This document shows, piece by piece, positions 8,875 through 18,518 of a stretch of 64,000 nucleotides of DNA. The notes under the pieces are model-generated. The model saw nothing but the letters and a program-made list of their open reading frames with translations, had not been told where the DNA came from and did no database searches. The position numbers and the translations under genes were made by a program. Each line of letters begins with the position of its first letter. Within the stretch, counting starts at the first letter, position 1. This stretch comes from an uncultured Roseibium sp. (GTDB taxonomy: Bacteria; Pseudomonadota; Alphaproteobacteria; Rhizobiales; Stappiaceae): assembly GCF_963675985.1 (NCBI RefSeq), contig NZ_OY780958.1, positions 3,348,001-3,412,000 of the forward strand, given 5' to 3'.

Positions 8875-9678
8875 ATGCCGATTACGCCGATGTCGCTCGA
8901 ACGCATCTATTCGCTTTGGGACGACCTGGCCGACTACGATGTCGGGGATATCCATGCCTCCCGCCGGTTCCTGCTCGAAACGGTCTGCGGCCTGATTGAC
9001 GCGCAGAACGCGGATTGGATCGGCTGCGTGCGTTTGAACTCGGCCCAGTCGCGCGATCCGATGAAGGGGTGGCGCCCGCGCACGCTGTTCACCCTGACCC
9101 CCTGCGACCGCACCGGCGCGGCGATCGATGCCGCATTCGAGGAAATGGAGAGGGGCGAGCCGGACATCACCACCACGCGCAACGTGGAGCTGGCCGGGAC
9201 GTTCCGGGTCCTCAGCCTGAAGGACCTGGCCACCCCGGAGTGGTTCGAAGGCCCTTCCTACAAGAAATACTACAAGGCGCTCGACCGGCAGGATTCCCTT
9301 TGGGCCGGCATCCCGATCAACGAGGATGCGGAAATCCAGATCGGCTTTCATCGCAGCTTCTCAAGCAAGCCTTTCACTGCGGACGATCAGGAAATCGTCT
9401 CCCACGCGTTGCGCGGCATACGCTGGTTCTTCAAGCACCAGATGCTGGGAGAAGGCGTTGGCGTGGCAACCGCGCCGCTGACCCCGGTGGAGCAGCAGGT
9501 ATTGCAAGGTCTGCTGCTTGGCCTGACGGAAAAGCAGATCGCCGGGCAGAACAACCAGAGCCCCCACACCACCCACGACCACGTGAAGCGGATCTTCCGC
9601 AAATACGGTGTCTCCAGCCGCTCGGCGCTGATGGCGCTCTGGCTCGGCAAAGGATTGATTTCAAACAATCACCCCTAA
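8875..9678 (+). CDS. LuxR-type transcriptional regulator with sensory N-terminus
   Basis: A 267-aa regulator. The C-terminal 60 residues form a LuxR/GerE helix-turn-helix (LTPVEQQVLQGLLLGLTEKQ, then a recognition helix ending VKRIFRKYGVSSRSALMALW). The N-terminal about 200 residues look like a GAF-like sensor domain and do not show the conserved acyl-homoserine-lactone binding residues. No luxI-type synthase is nearby. The ATG at 8875 is chosen where family-like sequence begins; 8890 is an alternative. The downstream autotransporter, with the same upstream box, is the most likely target. Confidence 0.82.
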   Translation: MPITPMSLERIYSLWDDLADYDVGDIHASRRFLLETVCGLIDAQNADWIGCVRLNSAQSRDPMKGWRPRTLFTLTPCDRTGAAIDAAFEEMERGEPDITTTRNVELAGTFRVLSLKDLATPEWFEGPSYKKYYKALDRQDSLWAGIPINEDAEIQIGFHRSFSSKPFTADDQEIVSHALRGIRWFFKHQMLGEGVGVATAPLTPVEQQVLQGLLLGLTEKQIAGQNNQSPHTTHDHVKRIFRKYGVSSRSALMALWLGKGLISNNHP

Positions 9679-9685
9679 ACAGGGG
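9670..9685. promoter_or_regulatory. Putative LuxR-regulator box, copy 2
   Basis: CACCCCTAAACAGGGG overlaps the stop codon of the LuxR gene and lies about 130 bases before the autotransporter start. It contains a clean inverted repeat CCCCT-AAAC-AGGGG. It matches the box at 8721 in 14 of 16 positions. Confidence 0.5.
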
Positions 9686-9812
9686 ATACAAAATACGACG
9701 TTTCGGCGGCACAAGCTTGCTTCGGAACCTGAGTTGCATCTTCAAGTGAAACCGGCACGGCACCGGTCTTCGGCAAGAGCGTTCCACTGCTAAACCCGGA
9801 CGGAGCGCTTCC

Positions 9813-12806
9813 GTGTCTAAAGTCCAAGTAACAAAAGCAGCAGTTGAGAGTTCAGCGCTTACCCACCCCCATGAAAGGGAGCGCAGCAAGCGTGCTACTC
9901 ATATTGTGCAGACTTTCCGCACCCGCCTGCTGCTCACAACTGCGCTGACGGCGAATCTTGCCCTTCTTTCTGTTGCGATAGAGCCTGCCCTGGCCTGGGA
10001 ACAAATCACTGGTGACCAGACCGTGATCGGCCCAGATGCAGCCGGAAGCGGCACCCTCGGCAATCCCTACAGTTACAATAGTTTTCTGGAGATTGGCGAC
10101 GGAGCCATAGGCGGCAGCTTGACAGTCACTGCCGGTGGTACGGTGAATGATATCGGTGGGTCTGATGTCTACGTTGGATGGGGAAATGATAGCGCCATCA
10201 CTGTTTCCGGAACGGGCAGCACATGGACGGCCTATGGCTATTTTCAGCTGGGACTGGATGGAGGCAACGGCACCATCAATGTTTCGGATGGCGGCACCAT
10301 AAGTGCGGCGGTCTTCATTATTGGCGATAACCTGTCTTCTTCTGGCCATGTCGAGGTGGACGGCGGTACTCTCAAGGCATCCTCCAACATTGAGATCGGC
10401 AGATCGGGAACCGGCAGCCTGACCCTGTCGAATGGGGGCGTACTGACCGTTGTATACAGTTCCGACAAAATTATGCTTGGGCGCAATGCTGCAGGTAATG
10501 GCACGCTCAATATTGGAGCGGCAGCGGGAGAGGCGGCCGCACCCGCCGGTACAACGAATGCAACCAGGATCGAAACAGTAGATGGCACCGGCAAGGTGGT
10601 GTTCAATCACACGGATACAAATTACATCCTTGGTTCGGCCATTATCGGTTCAACTTCCATTGAGCATTATGCCGGAGCCACAATCCTGACCGGCACGAAC
10701 ACGCTTACCGGCGGCACGACGATTTCCGGCGGCACCCTGCAGATAGGGAACGGCGGCACCAGTGGCAGCCTGAGCGGCGATGTCACCAACAACGCCGCCT
10801 TGATCTTCAGCCGCTCTGATGCCTCGACTTATTCCGGCAATATGTCCGGCACGGGTTCGCTGACCAAGTCCGGCGCGGGGGTGCTGACCCTGACCGGCAC
10901 GAACACGCATTCCGGTAGCACCACGGTCGAGGCCGGTACATTGCGGGCTGGCTCAGTTGGCGCATTCGCAGCGAATACGGCCTATGCGGTCAAGGGTGGC
11001 ACACTCGACCTCAACGGGCACGATCTCACGATGTCGGCGCTTTCCGGTACCGGCGGGACCGTCTCGCTCGGAAGTGCGGGGCTGACGGTGAACCAGTCGG
11101 GCAGCACCACTTATGGCGGTGTGATCAGCGGCAGCGGTTCGCTGACCAAATCGGGTGCCGGCACGCTGACTCTGACCGGGGTGAACACGCACACCGGTGG
11201 CACCACGGTTTCGGACGGCAAGCTCGTGGTCAACGGCGGCATCGGCGCGGTGACCCTGTTTGGCGGCAGCCTCGGTGGGTCAGGCACAATTGGCGGATTG
11301 ACCGCGAGTGCCGGCAGCACGATCGCGCCTGGCAATTCCATCGGTACCCTCAATGTCGCCGGCAACGTTTCCTTCGCCGCTGGCTCGACCTATGACGTGG
11401 AAGTCGACGCCGCCGGGAACTCCGACAGGATCGACGCCACCGGCAGCGTGAGCATCGACGGTGGCGCTACAGTCAGGATCCTGGCGGAAAACGGCACGGA
11501 CGATGGCTCCGGCTATGCTCCGTCCACCACATACACGATCATAACTTCGGACACGGGGCGGTCCGGCATGTTTGGCGCTGTCAGCGAGGACTTCGCTTTC
11601 CTCGATGCTGCGCTTGGATACGAGGCCAAGGCCGTGACCCTGACGCTGACCCGCAATGCCTCGTCCTTTGCCTCGGTCGGCAGGACGGCAAACCAGCGGG
11701 CGGTCGCCAATGCCGTGAGCAGCGGGGTCACCGGCAACGGGGTTTTCGACGCAGTCGTCGGGCTCAGCGCCGATGGCGCCAGGGCGGCTTTCGACAGCCT
11801 GTCCGGCGAGATCCACGCCTCGCTGCCGGCCATGTTCCTCAACGACAGTGCCCGGCTGCGCGACACGGTGACCAGCCGCATTCACGATGCCTTTGCCGGC
11901 TTTTCGGAGGTGCCTGAGATCGCCTTCAACGGTCCAGTCGGCATGGGGGATCCGGGTATGGGCGCCGGGTCGGGCTTCAACCTCAGCACCTGGGGCAGCG
12001 CCTACGGGGCCTATAGCCGGCTCGCCGGCGATCGCAACGCAGCCACGCTCTCGCGCAGCACCGGCGGCGCCCTCATCGGCCTGGAAGCAACCGCCTGGCC
12101 CCGGGCCCGCTTCGGGGTGCTGGCCGGTCTCGGCCAGAGCCAGGCCAGCATCTCCGCGCGCGCCTCATCCGCGGATGCGGACAGCTACACCCTCGGGGCC
12201 TATGGCGGGCTGCGGCTCGCCGACCTCGGCCTCACCTTCGGCGCCGCCTACAGCTGGCACGATGTGACAAGCGAACGCGCCGTCGCCGTCGGCGGCCTGC
12301 GGGACACGCTCACCGCAGACTATTGGTCCCGCACCGCCCAGGTCTTCGGCGAAGTCTCCTATGCATTGGAAACACCCTGGCTGCAGGTCTCTCCCTTCGC
12401 CGGACTGGCGCTCCTGCATCAGCAGACCGACGCCTTCAAGGAGCGGGGCTCCGCCGCCCTCGCGCTCACCGGGGATGGCTCCGGGCAGTTTCTGGGTTCA
12501 AGCACGCTCGGCCTTCGCATGTCGAAGACCCTCGCCACCAGCGACGGTGTCTCTGCGGCCCTGAACGGCACCCTCGGCTGGCGCCACGCCATAGGAGATC
12601 TGACGCCCGATCAACGCCTGGCCCTTTCCGGGCTCGATCCCTTCACGGTCCAGAGCGTACCCCTCGACCGGGACACAGCCCTCGTCGAGGCAGGGCTTGC
12701 CCTGACCATCTCCGACCGTACCACTCTCGACCTCTCCTACCAGGGAACCTTCGGAAAGAACGCAAGGGACCATGGGGCCAATGCAAGGGTCAATATCAGG
12801 TTCTGA
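9813..12806 (+). CDS. Autotransporter (type Va secretion) with PATR repeats
   Basis: A 997-aa protein read from a GTG. It has an extended signal peptide (RTRLLLTTALTANLALLSVA, cleavage after PALA), then a Gly/Thr/Ser-rich passenger. At about residues 300-500 several passenger-associated repeats recur, for example GSLTKSGAGVLTLTGTNTHS and a near copy LTKSGAGTLTLTGVNTHTGG. The last about 285 residues, from NLSTWGSAYGAYSRLAGDRN, form an autotransporter beta-barrel ending in the canonical C-terminal Phe (ARVNIRF). No protease or lipase motif is seen in the passenger, so adhesion or biofilm is the likelier role. The LuxR gene upstream probably controls it. Confidence 0.9.
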   Translation: MSKVQVTKAAVESSALTHPHERERSKRATHIVQTFRTRLLLTTALTANLALLSVAIEPALAWEQITGDQTVIGPDAAGSGTLGNPYSYNSFLEIGDGAIGGSLTVTAGGTVNDIGGSDVYVGWGNDSAITVSGTGSTWTAYGYFQLGLDGGNGTINVSDGGTISAAVFIIGDNLSSSGHVEVDGGTLKASSNIEIGRSGTGSLTLSNGGVLTVVYSSDKIMLGRNAAGNGTLNIGAAAGEAAAPAGTTNATRIETVDGTGKVVFNHTDTNYILGSAIIGSTSIEHYAGATILTGTNTLTGGTTISGGTLQIGNGGTSGSLSGDVTNNAALIFSRSDASTYSGNMSGTGSLTKSGAGVLTLTGTNTHSGSTTVEAGTLRAGSVGAFAANTAYAVKGGTLDLNGHDLTMSALSGTGGTVSLGSAGLTVNQSGSTTYGGVISGSGSLTKSGAGTLTLTGVNTHTGGTTVSDGKLVVNGGIGAVTLFGGSLGGSGTIGGLTASAGSTIAPGNSIGTLNVAGNVSFAAGSTYDVEVDAAGNSDRIDATGSVSIDGGATVRILAENGTDDGSGYAPSTTYTIITSDTGRSGMFGAVSEDFAFLDAALGYEAKAVTLTLTRNASSFASVGRTANQRAVANAVSSGVTGNGVFDAVVGLSADGARAAFDSLSGEIHASLPAMFLNDSARLRDTVTSRIHDAFAGFSEVPEIAFNGPVGMGDPGMGAGSGFNLSTWGSAYGAYSRLAGDRNAATLSRSTGGALIGLEATAWPRARFGVLAGLGQSQASISARASSADADSYTLGAYGGLRLADLGLTFGAAYSWHDVTSERAVAVGGLRDTLTADYWSRTAQVFGEVSYALETPWLQVSPFAGLALLHQQTDAFKERGSAALALTGDGSGQFLGSSTLGLRMSKTLATSDGVSAALNGTLGWRHAIGDLTPDQRLALSGLDPFTVQSVPLDRDTALVEAGLALTISDRTTLDLSYQGTFGKNARDHGANARVNIRF

Positions 12807-12839
12807 CAAGGGTCCCGCCGCCACCTTCAGTGCCCCTTG

Positions 12840-12998
12840 CTGCCCAAATCGACGAAGAAGCACCAGATGAAGGTCCTGCGCGAAGCCGGCATCATCCGCA
12901 ACGAACCGAAGGGCTGCGGTCGGCTCCTGTCCCTACGCCGGGAGGAGCTGGACCGGCGTTTTCCGGGGGTGCTGAATGCGGTTCTGGATGCAGGTTGA
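12840..12998 (+). pseudogene. Fragment of the ArsR-like repressor gene (3' end duplicate)
   Basis: This 159-base block is collinear with the last 159 bases of the arsR gene at 8319-8477. The 52 encoded residues differ at only seven positions (for example HQMKVLREAG, REELDRRFPG shared) and both end in a stop. It has no start codon or promoter and lacks the first half of the gene. Together with 8148-8477 it brackets the LuxR-autotransporter module. Confidence 0.85.
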
Positions 12999-13068
12999 GG
13001 ACGGGGCGCTGATAGTGCCCCCTTTGCAGAACAAGTTTGGCGACGCCTGAGGGTAAGAGGAGCAAAAA

Positions 13069-13179
13069 ATGGCTTCCGGGACATTATTCATAACAAATCA
13101 ACAACCCAGAGATGCTGTTAAAGACATACAATCGCTTTATCACTCTATTCTGGTTCCATACATACAGGCATTAGGTTAG
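13069..13179 (+). CDS. Possible small protein, 36 aa
   Basis: ATG at 13069 is preceded by a strong ribosome site (AAGAGGAGC, five bases before the ATG). It reads MASGTLFITNQQPRDAVKDI and continues to a TAG at 13177. No family is recognised. It may be a leader peptide for the large gene 74 bases downstream, or the remnant of a longer gene. Base composition matches the AT-richer island downstream, not the flanking core. Confidence 0.3.
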   Translation: MASGTLFITNQQPRDAVKDIQSLYHSILVPYIQALG

Positions 13180-13252
13180 CGTATATTACAATGGGCTACG
13201 CCAATGACTTTAGATTTTCCGATTCTTTGCAGGAAGGAATCATTCGAAAACG

Positions 13253-16028
13253 ATGGCCGAACAAGTACGAGTTACGCTCGAAGAACACGAACTGGTCACT
13301 AACATAAAACACAATTTCGAGTGGGGTAATGCCGACGTATTTGCCGTGGGCAGACACGATAGCATTTTCCGGCTTGGCGAAATCGCCGGCTACCTCTCAA
13401 TGATGGGCGACAAAGAGGGCAATCCTGTTATCAGTTCGGTTTGCGTCATACTTCCCCCATCGGGCGGCAGATGTGAACATGAGATGCACGAAGAAATCCG
13501 TAACGGCATCCGACAGGCATTTCTGCGGTTTGAAAAGGATGAAAAGAGAGTTGTTCAATTCGTTGAGAGAACGATCACCGATCTTCAAATTTTTCAAGCA
13601 AGTAATTTCGATCAAAATACGCTCATCAAATTAATCTCTCGTGAGGACAAGAAGCAGGCGATAATAATTGGAGAAGCCGCACTATACAGATCACAACATG
13701 TGAATTTACCAGAAAAAGACACCCACCTTTCCGAAGATATTTGGTGCGCGCATCTACACCATCTAATGGAAATTTCCGAAAAAATAGCGCTTTCATCCAA
13801 CAATTACATTCTCATGGATGCTGGCGAAGAAATTCCGGCACGTACATCCAATGTCGATCTATTAAAATCGGTTGGAAATGTTGGCCTGTGCGGGAACATT
13901 CTTAAAGAGGACATTGCGCCCGAAGACGTGATTTCGTTAGTCAGCGAAATTCAATGTCTTATAGACGCCGGAGCAGTAGGAAAAGCGCTTTCATGTATTG
14001 AAAACGAGGATAGCTTCACTGATTTACGCAAATTATACTTGCGACTCATGGTTTACCAGCAGGCCGGCTTTCAAGATAAAGCGAGCGACACCCTTGATGA
14101 AGCCGATGAAGATATCTCACTGCTAGACAGCTACAATTTGATAGGTATAGCCAAAATTGCAGCAGAAATCGGGCGCGATGACTTTGCGCAGACGCTTCTA
14201 CAACGTGCGCTTCCCGAACTTTTAAGATTAACCGAACTCGAGTTCGCTCTGCAGATTGCATTGAAAACACATCGTCAATGGTTGATCGAGACCATACGCG
14301 AACGAATTAGGGCACTACACCCCAACTCTGAACTACTTCGGTCCATAGACGGTAGAAGCGCGGCACTTGCTGGTGAATATAAAAAAGCTTCAGACTTGCT
14401 TTGCGCGTCAGCAAGCACAAAAGAACAAGAAATTGGTGAATTATATCACCTACTTGCTGAAGCAATCGCAGGGGATGCCTTTTCTAATCCCGTGGAACTG
14501 AGCCGGGATCTTGCACATAAAGAACCCGAATGGGCGGACCTAATACAACGGGAGATATTGCAGACTCTGGAGCGTGCCGGTAGGCGTGACGAAGCTGTCG
14601 CACTGTTATTTTCTGGCGAAATTACCTGGGACAGTGAGTGGTTCAACTTCGCGTGTGGAATTCTTGAACGCTCACTAGCATCGGGAAGTCAAGCAGTTGG
14701 CAGCAACCTTATGCTGCGTTTCATCGGTTTCGCAGCGGCCCACATCGCTGCACATCCGAACGACGGTAATACTCGCACTACTGTGGCGGACTTCTTCGAT
14801 GCAGAACGAACAGGGCTCAGCGGGATTTCGGCATTAGTACTAAGTGCTCTGGATCGGGCAATGAAACCGCGAGGCATCGAGAAAGAAGACCCTGACTGGC
14901 AGCAAAGCGATAACATCGAACGACTACCAAACGTGATGGAGCGCGTCCTCGTTTGGTTAGGGGCGCAAAACGATGGAATCGTGCGAATGGGCCATGACAC
15001 AATTCCGAGCGAAATTCTTGGTGAAGATCCGGACCAAATATTGAACGGCTTACGCCAAATGGCCGATTACTACGCATGTGCGTCGAATTCACCGACAGAT
15101 GAGCATGTTTTGAAGCATATTGCTACTGTCGCTCTTGCCATCGCTCCAACCGCAAAAAATATCGATGGCGACTTAGAAATTGTACGCTTCGTGGCAGTCC
15201 AGCTAATAATAAGCGGCCGCTCCCAAATAGCGCGTGACTTGGCCGAATTGGTACTTACGGTTGCCGGAAGTCGATCTGAGAGACGCAAGAAAGCACTCGT
15301 AACGTTCGCCGATATATATGCAAGACTTCATCGAAGCCGCGAGGCGCTGCTCTTGCTTATTGCCAGTTTAGAATTGCCTTCAGATGGAACCCTGATTGGC
15401 TTCTGGACCGAGAGTACGGTTCTTCTTCGTATTTTGCGAGATACAGGTTTAGCAGACGAGTCACTCCGCATCATCGAACATCTGCGCGAAACATTAAAAG
15501 ACTCAAACGACAGTGAATTTTACCACACGCGTCTTGGTCTGCTCGAGCTACACGCACAGTGGCTGAAATATCTCGCCGGAGGGACAGATGCATGGCCGAT
15601 GAACCGGCTGCTCGAAAGTGCCGTTACAAATGCGCAGGCGGCTTTATCCCGAGAGGACGAAGCACTTCCAATCTCAATAATGATGCGGCAGCTAATCCAT
15701 CGCGCAGAAACAGACGGTTTGGAACTGTTACCTGAGGTCTATGAAACACTCGAAAACTTATCTTCGATGTTAGTTGGCTCACACCAAACATTGATGACTG
15801 CAATGGACCGCCTGCCAAACGCATCTGCGATAGCGGCGGTCGCGGGCCCTATAGAGTCAGCGAGGTATAACGATGATGTTAGTTACGACCTCCGCATCGC
15901 CCGCTCTATGGGAAGCAAACTCGCCAGAGCTTCGACTCGAGAGGACGATCAAGAGGGGTTCGCATATTCTGTCGAACTGCTCGGGGCTCAAGGAGTTGGA
16001 GTTCATGACAATAAGTCTGAGGTGAAAG
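13253..16028 (+). pseudogene. Giant helical-repeat (TPR-like) protein gene, 3' end lost at an IS
   Basis: 925 native codons are open before the IS3-family element at 16029; reading on adds 50 IS-encoded residues and stops at 16180. The protein is soluble, acidic and almost all alpha-helical, with TPR-like helix pairs, for example FAQTLLQRALPELLRLTELE and ARLHRSREALLLLIASLELP. There is no signal peptide, no membrane segment and no nucleotide-binding motif. Base composition is clearly more AT-rich than the neighbours, which suggests transfer. Proteins of this shape often carry a C-terminal effector domain (for example CHAT proteases), but that part is missing here, so no function is assigned. 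Confidence 0.75.
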
Positions 16029-16091
16029 TGACCTGCCACGGGATTTTTCCTCCACCGTCGATTAGAGTCCGATCCAACTTGAGGACGGACA

Positions 16092-16358
16092 ATGAAGCGA
16101 ACACGTTTCACAGACGAGCAGATCATCGGCATCCTGGCCGAGCACGAGGCAGGCGTGAAGTGCGCGGACCTGTGTCGTAAGCACGGCATGTCGGAAGGGA
16201 CCTTCTACAACTGGAAGGCCAAGTTCGGCGGCTTGACGGTGTCGGAGGCGAAGCGGCTGAAGGCGCTCGAGGATGAGAACGCCAGGCTCAAGAGGCTTCT
16301 GGCCGAGCAGATGCTTGATCTGGCGGCAATGAAGGAGCTGGTATCAAAAAAATGGTGA
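16092..16358 (+). CDS. IS3-family transposase OrfA
   Basis: An 88-aa helix-turn-helix protein starting MKRTRFTDEQIIGILAEHEA, with a C-terminal leucine-zipper region (LEDENARLKRLLAEQMLDLA). It ends in a run of seven A at 16346-16352, a typical -1 slippage site, just where orfB begins. Slippage would give the active OrfAB transposase. Confidence 0.93.
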   Translation: MKRTRFTDEQIIGILAEHEAGVKCADLCRKHGMSEGTFYNWKAKFGGLTVSEAKRLKALEDENARLKRLLAEQMLDLAAMKELVSKKW

Positions 16359-17281
16359 CGCCTGCCGTGAAGCGCGAGGCGGTCGCGCACCTGAGGTCCC
16401 AGCTCGGGCTCTCGGAACGGCGGGCGTGCCGGATTTCCGGGGCAGATCGCAAGATGGTCCGCTACCAAGCGCAGCGTGCTCCGGATACGGAGCTGCGCGG
16501 TCGGCTGCGGGACTTGGCGAATGAACGTCGCCGGTTTGGCTATCGACGGCTCTTCGTCTTGTTGCGCCGCGAGGGCGAGCCTTCCGGGATCAACCGGATC
16601 TATCGGCTCTACCGCGAGGAAGGGTTGACGGTCCGCAAACGGAAGGCTCGGCGCAAGGCCGTTGGAACACGGGCACCGATCCTGGTCGAGGCACGGCCAA
16701 ATGCGCGCTGGTCGCTCGATTTTGTGCATGATCAGTTCGCCAACGGCCAGCGCTTCCGGGTGCTCAACGTGGTGGACGACGTCACCCGTGAATGTCTCGC
16801 CGCGATCCCGGACACCTCGATCTCGGGGCGCCGTGTCGTGCGTGAACTCACGGCCCTGATCGAGCGCCGCGGGAAGCCCGGAATGATCGTCAGTGACAAC
16901 GGAACCGAACTAACCAGTAACGCCATCCTGCGGTGGTGTTCCGAGCACGGGATCGAATGGCATTACATCGCGCCGGGCAAGCCGATGCAGAACGGCTTCG
17001 TCGAGAGTTTCAATGGGCGGATGCGGGACGAACTGCTCAACGAGACCATGTTCCGCAACCTGGCTCACGCCCGTATCGTGATCGCGGCCTGGGCCGCCGA
17101 CTACAACACCGAACGCCCGCATTCTGCCTTGAACTACCAGACCCCGGCTGACTATGCGCGAACGCTGACCACTGCAATCGCCCGGCCCGCTACGCGAGAT
17201 GAAAACTCCGCGCGTTGGGCGATTGATCAACCTGCGCCGATCGGCGTAAATACCAACCAGGCTCCGGTCGCGGCTGGGTGA
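16352..17281 (+). CDS. IS3-family transposase OrfB (DDE integrase core)
   Basis: A 309-aa rve-type integrase. The DDE residues lie in RWSLDFVHDQF, GMIVSDNGTELTSN and NGFVESFNGRMRDEL. It overlaps OrfA by seven bases in the -1 frame, consistent with production as an OrfAB fusion. The reading frame is complete, so the element may still be active. Confidence 0.94.
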   Translation: MVTPAVKREAVAHLRSQLGLSERRACRISGADRKMVRYQAQRAPDTELRGRLRDLANERRRFGYRRLFVLLRREGEPSGINRIYRLYREEGLTVRKRKARRKAVGTRAPILVEARPNARWSLDFVHDQFANGQRFRVLNVVDDVTRECLAAIPDTSISGRRVVRELTALIERRGKPGMIVSDNGTELTSNAILRWCSEHGIEWHYIAPGKPMQNGFVESFNGRMRDELLNETMFRNLAHARIVIAAWAADYNTERPHSALNYQTPADYARTLTTAIARPATRDENSARWAIDQPAPIGVNTNQAPVAAG

Positions 17282-17355
17282 AAGTTCAGTGGCAGGTCAG
17301 GGTCTCCATCAGGAGTTCGGCCCCGGATTTGCCTCGATGGACTGGCTTCCCCCCC

Positions 17356-18252
17356 TCATTCCCCCCTGTTCCTGAACGTCTGCAGCAGGTCCGCGACGAG
17401 GGGATTCGGAAAGCGGCGGTGCAGGGTTACGGCGAAGAATTCCTCCTTGATGCCCTCCAGCCGTCCCAGTTCGACGAGCATTCCGGTCGACAGCTCGTCC
17501 CTGACGACGATCGGGGGAATGACGGCAATGCCGGCGCCGGCGCGGGCCAGGAGGCGGAGCATGGCCATATCGTCCGCCTCCGCCGCAATTTTCGCAGGAA
17601 TGCCCATTTGCTCCACGAGCGCATCGAAGGAGGCGCGAAGCGCGGATTCCGGCGTCGGCAGGATCAGCGGTTCGTCGGCGAGCAGGTCGGCAAGGGGCCT
17701 GTCCGCCGACCCGGAGGCGGACGGCAGGCCGATCAGGCTGACCGGTTGTTCGGAAAGGGAATGAACCAGATAGGGGCTCGATGCATCCCGGGCCGGGACG
17801 AGGTTCGTCAGGACGACATCGACCGACAGCGCCTCCAGCGCCCGCAGCAGGTCCGCCTGCGCTCCGGAGCGGAGCACCACTTCCACATCGGAGCGCCCGA
17901 TCAGCGGCTCCAGGAACCCGATCTGGAAGTTCCGCGAAAGCGTTGCCAGCGCCCCGACCCGGAGCGCCTTGCGCCCGGTGCCTGCGTTGCGCAACGTCGC
18001 CGTCAGGTCGTCCGCGGTGCGAAAGATCGCCTCGGCGTGGTCGAGGGCGATCCGGCCGGCTTCGGTGAGCACCAGCCCGCGTCCCCTGCGTTCGAAGAGA
18101 TCGTGACCGAGCGAGGCTTCCAGCGTTTTGATCTGCGAGGAAAGCGCCGACTGCGACAGGTTCAGCGTGCGCGCCGCGCCGGTCAGCGTGCTGTCCCGCG
18201 CAACCGCGCGAAACAGTCTCAGGTGATGAAGGTTCAACCACGCTGCCGACAC
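17356..18252 (-). CDS. LysR-family regulator, probable control of dabBA
   Basis: A 298-aa LTTR from the GTG at 18252, chosen because GAGGAAAG lies just upstream; the ATG at 18324 lacks a ribosome site. The winged helix contains LHHLRLFRAVARDSTLTGAA and SQSALSSQIKTLEASLG. It is divergent from dabB. A CbbR-like LysR gene next to dab operons is a known arrangement, so control of inorganic carbon uptake is likely. The 18253-18518 spacer is AT-rich with a GATATC palindrome at its centre and suits LysR binding. Confidence 0.85.
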   Translation of the reverse strand: MSAAWLNLHHLRLFRAVARDSTLTGAARTLNLSQSALSSQIKTLEASLGHDLFERRGRGLVLTEAGRIALDHAEAIFRTADDLTATLRNAGTGRKALRVGALATLSRNFQIGFLEPLIGRSDVEVVLRSGAQADLLRALEALSVDVVLTNLVPARDASSPYLVHSLSEQPVSLIGLPSASGSADRPLADLLADEPLILPTPESALRASFDALVEQMGIPAKIAAEADDMAMLRLLARAGAGIAVIPPIVVRDELSTGMLVELGRLEGIKEEFFAVTLHRRFPNPLVADLLQTFRNRGE

Positions 18253-18518
18253 AGATCTTTCCTCTTCCTTGTCGCCCTGGACCAGCGAAAGCGCAAGCCG
18301 GAGCCGGTGAGGCAAAAGCCTCACGTTTTCAATGGATCAGACAACCGAAGCCGGGGCTCTCCGGTCCCGGATCTCCGCGCGCGCTTTGTCCGGGATGACG
18401 AAATCAGGGTTTGTCATCGACCTCGTTCCGCACATCCATTCTTCTAAAATATAGAACGATATCGAAGATAATATGTATTTTTATAGATAAAAGCGAGACG
18501 ATATATCCACGGCGACCC

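Larger units (their letters stand above)
16029..17299 (+). mobile_element. IS3-family element (IS51/IS407-like), copy 1
   Basis: 1271 bases with ends TGACCTGCCAC... and ...GTGGCAGGTCA: 11 perfect terminal bases, then imperfect. It contains orfA and orfB in the IS3 arrangement. Flanks read GGTGAAAG before and GGGTCTCC after, so there is no 3- or 4-base target duplication. The second copy at 58769-60039 has the same length and identical encoded proteins. It ends the helical-repeat gene. Confidence 0.93.
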
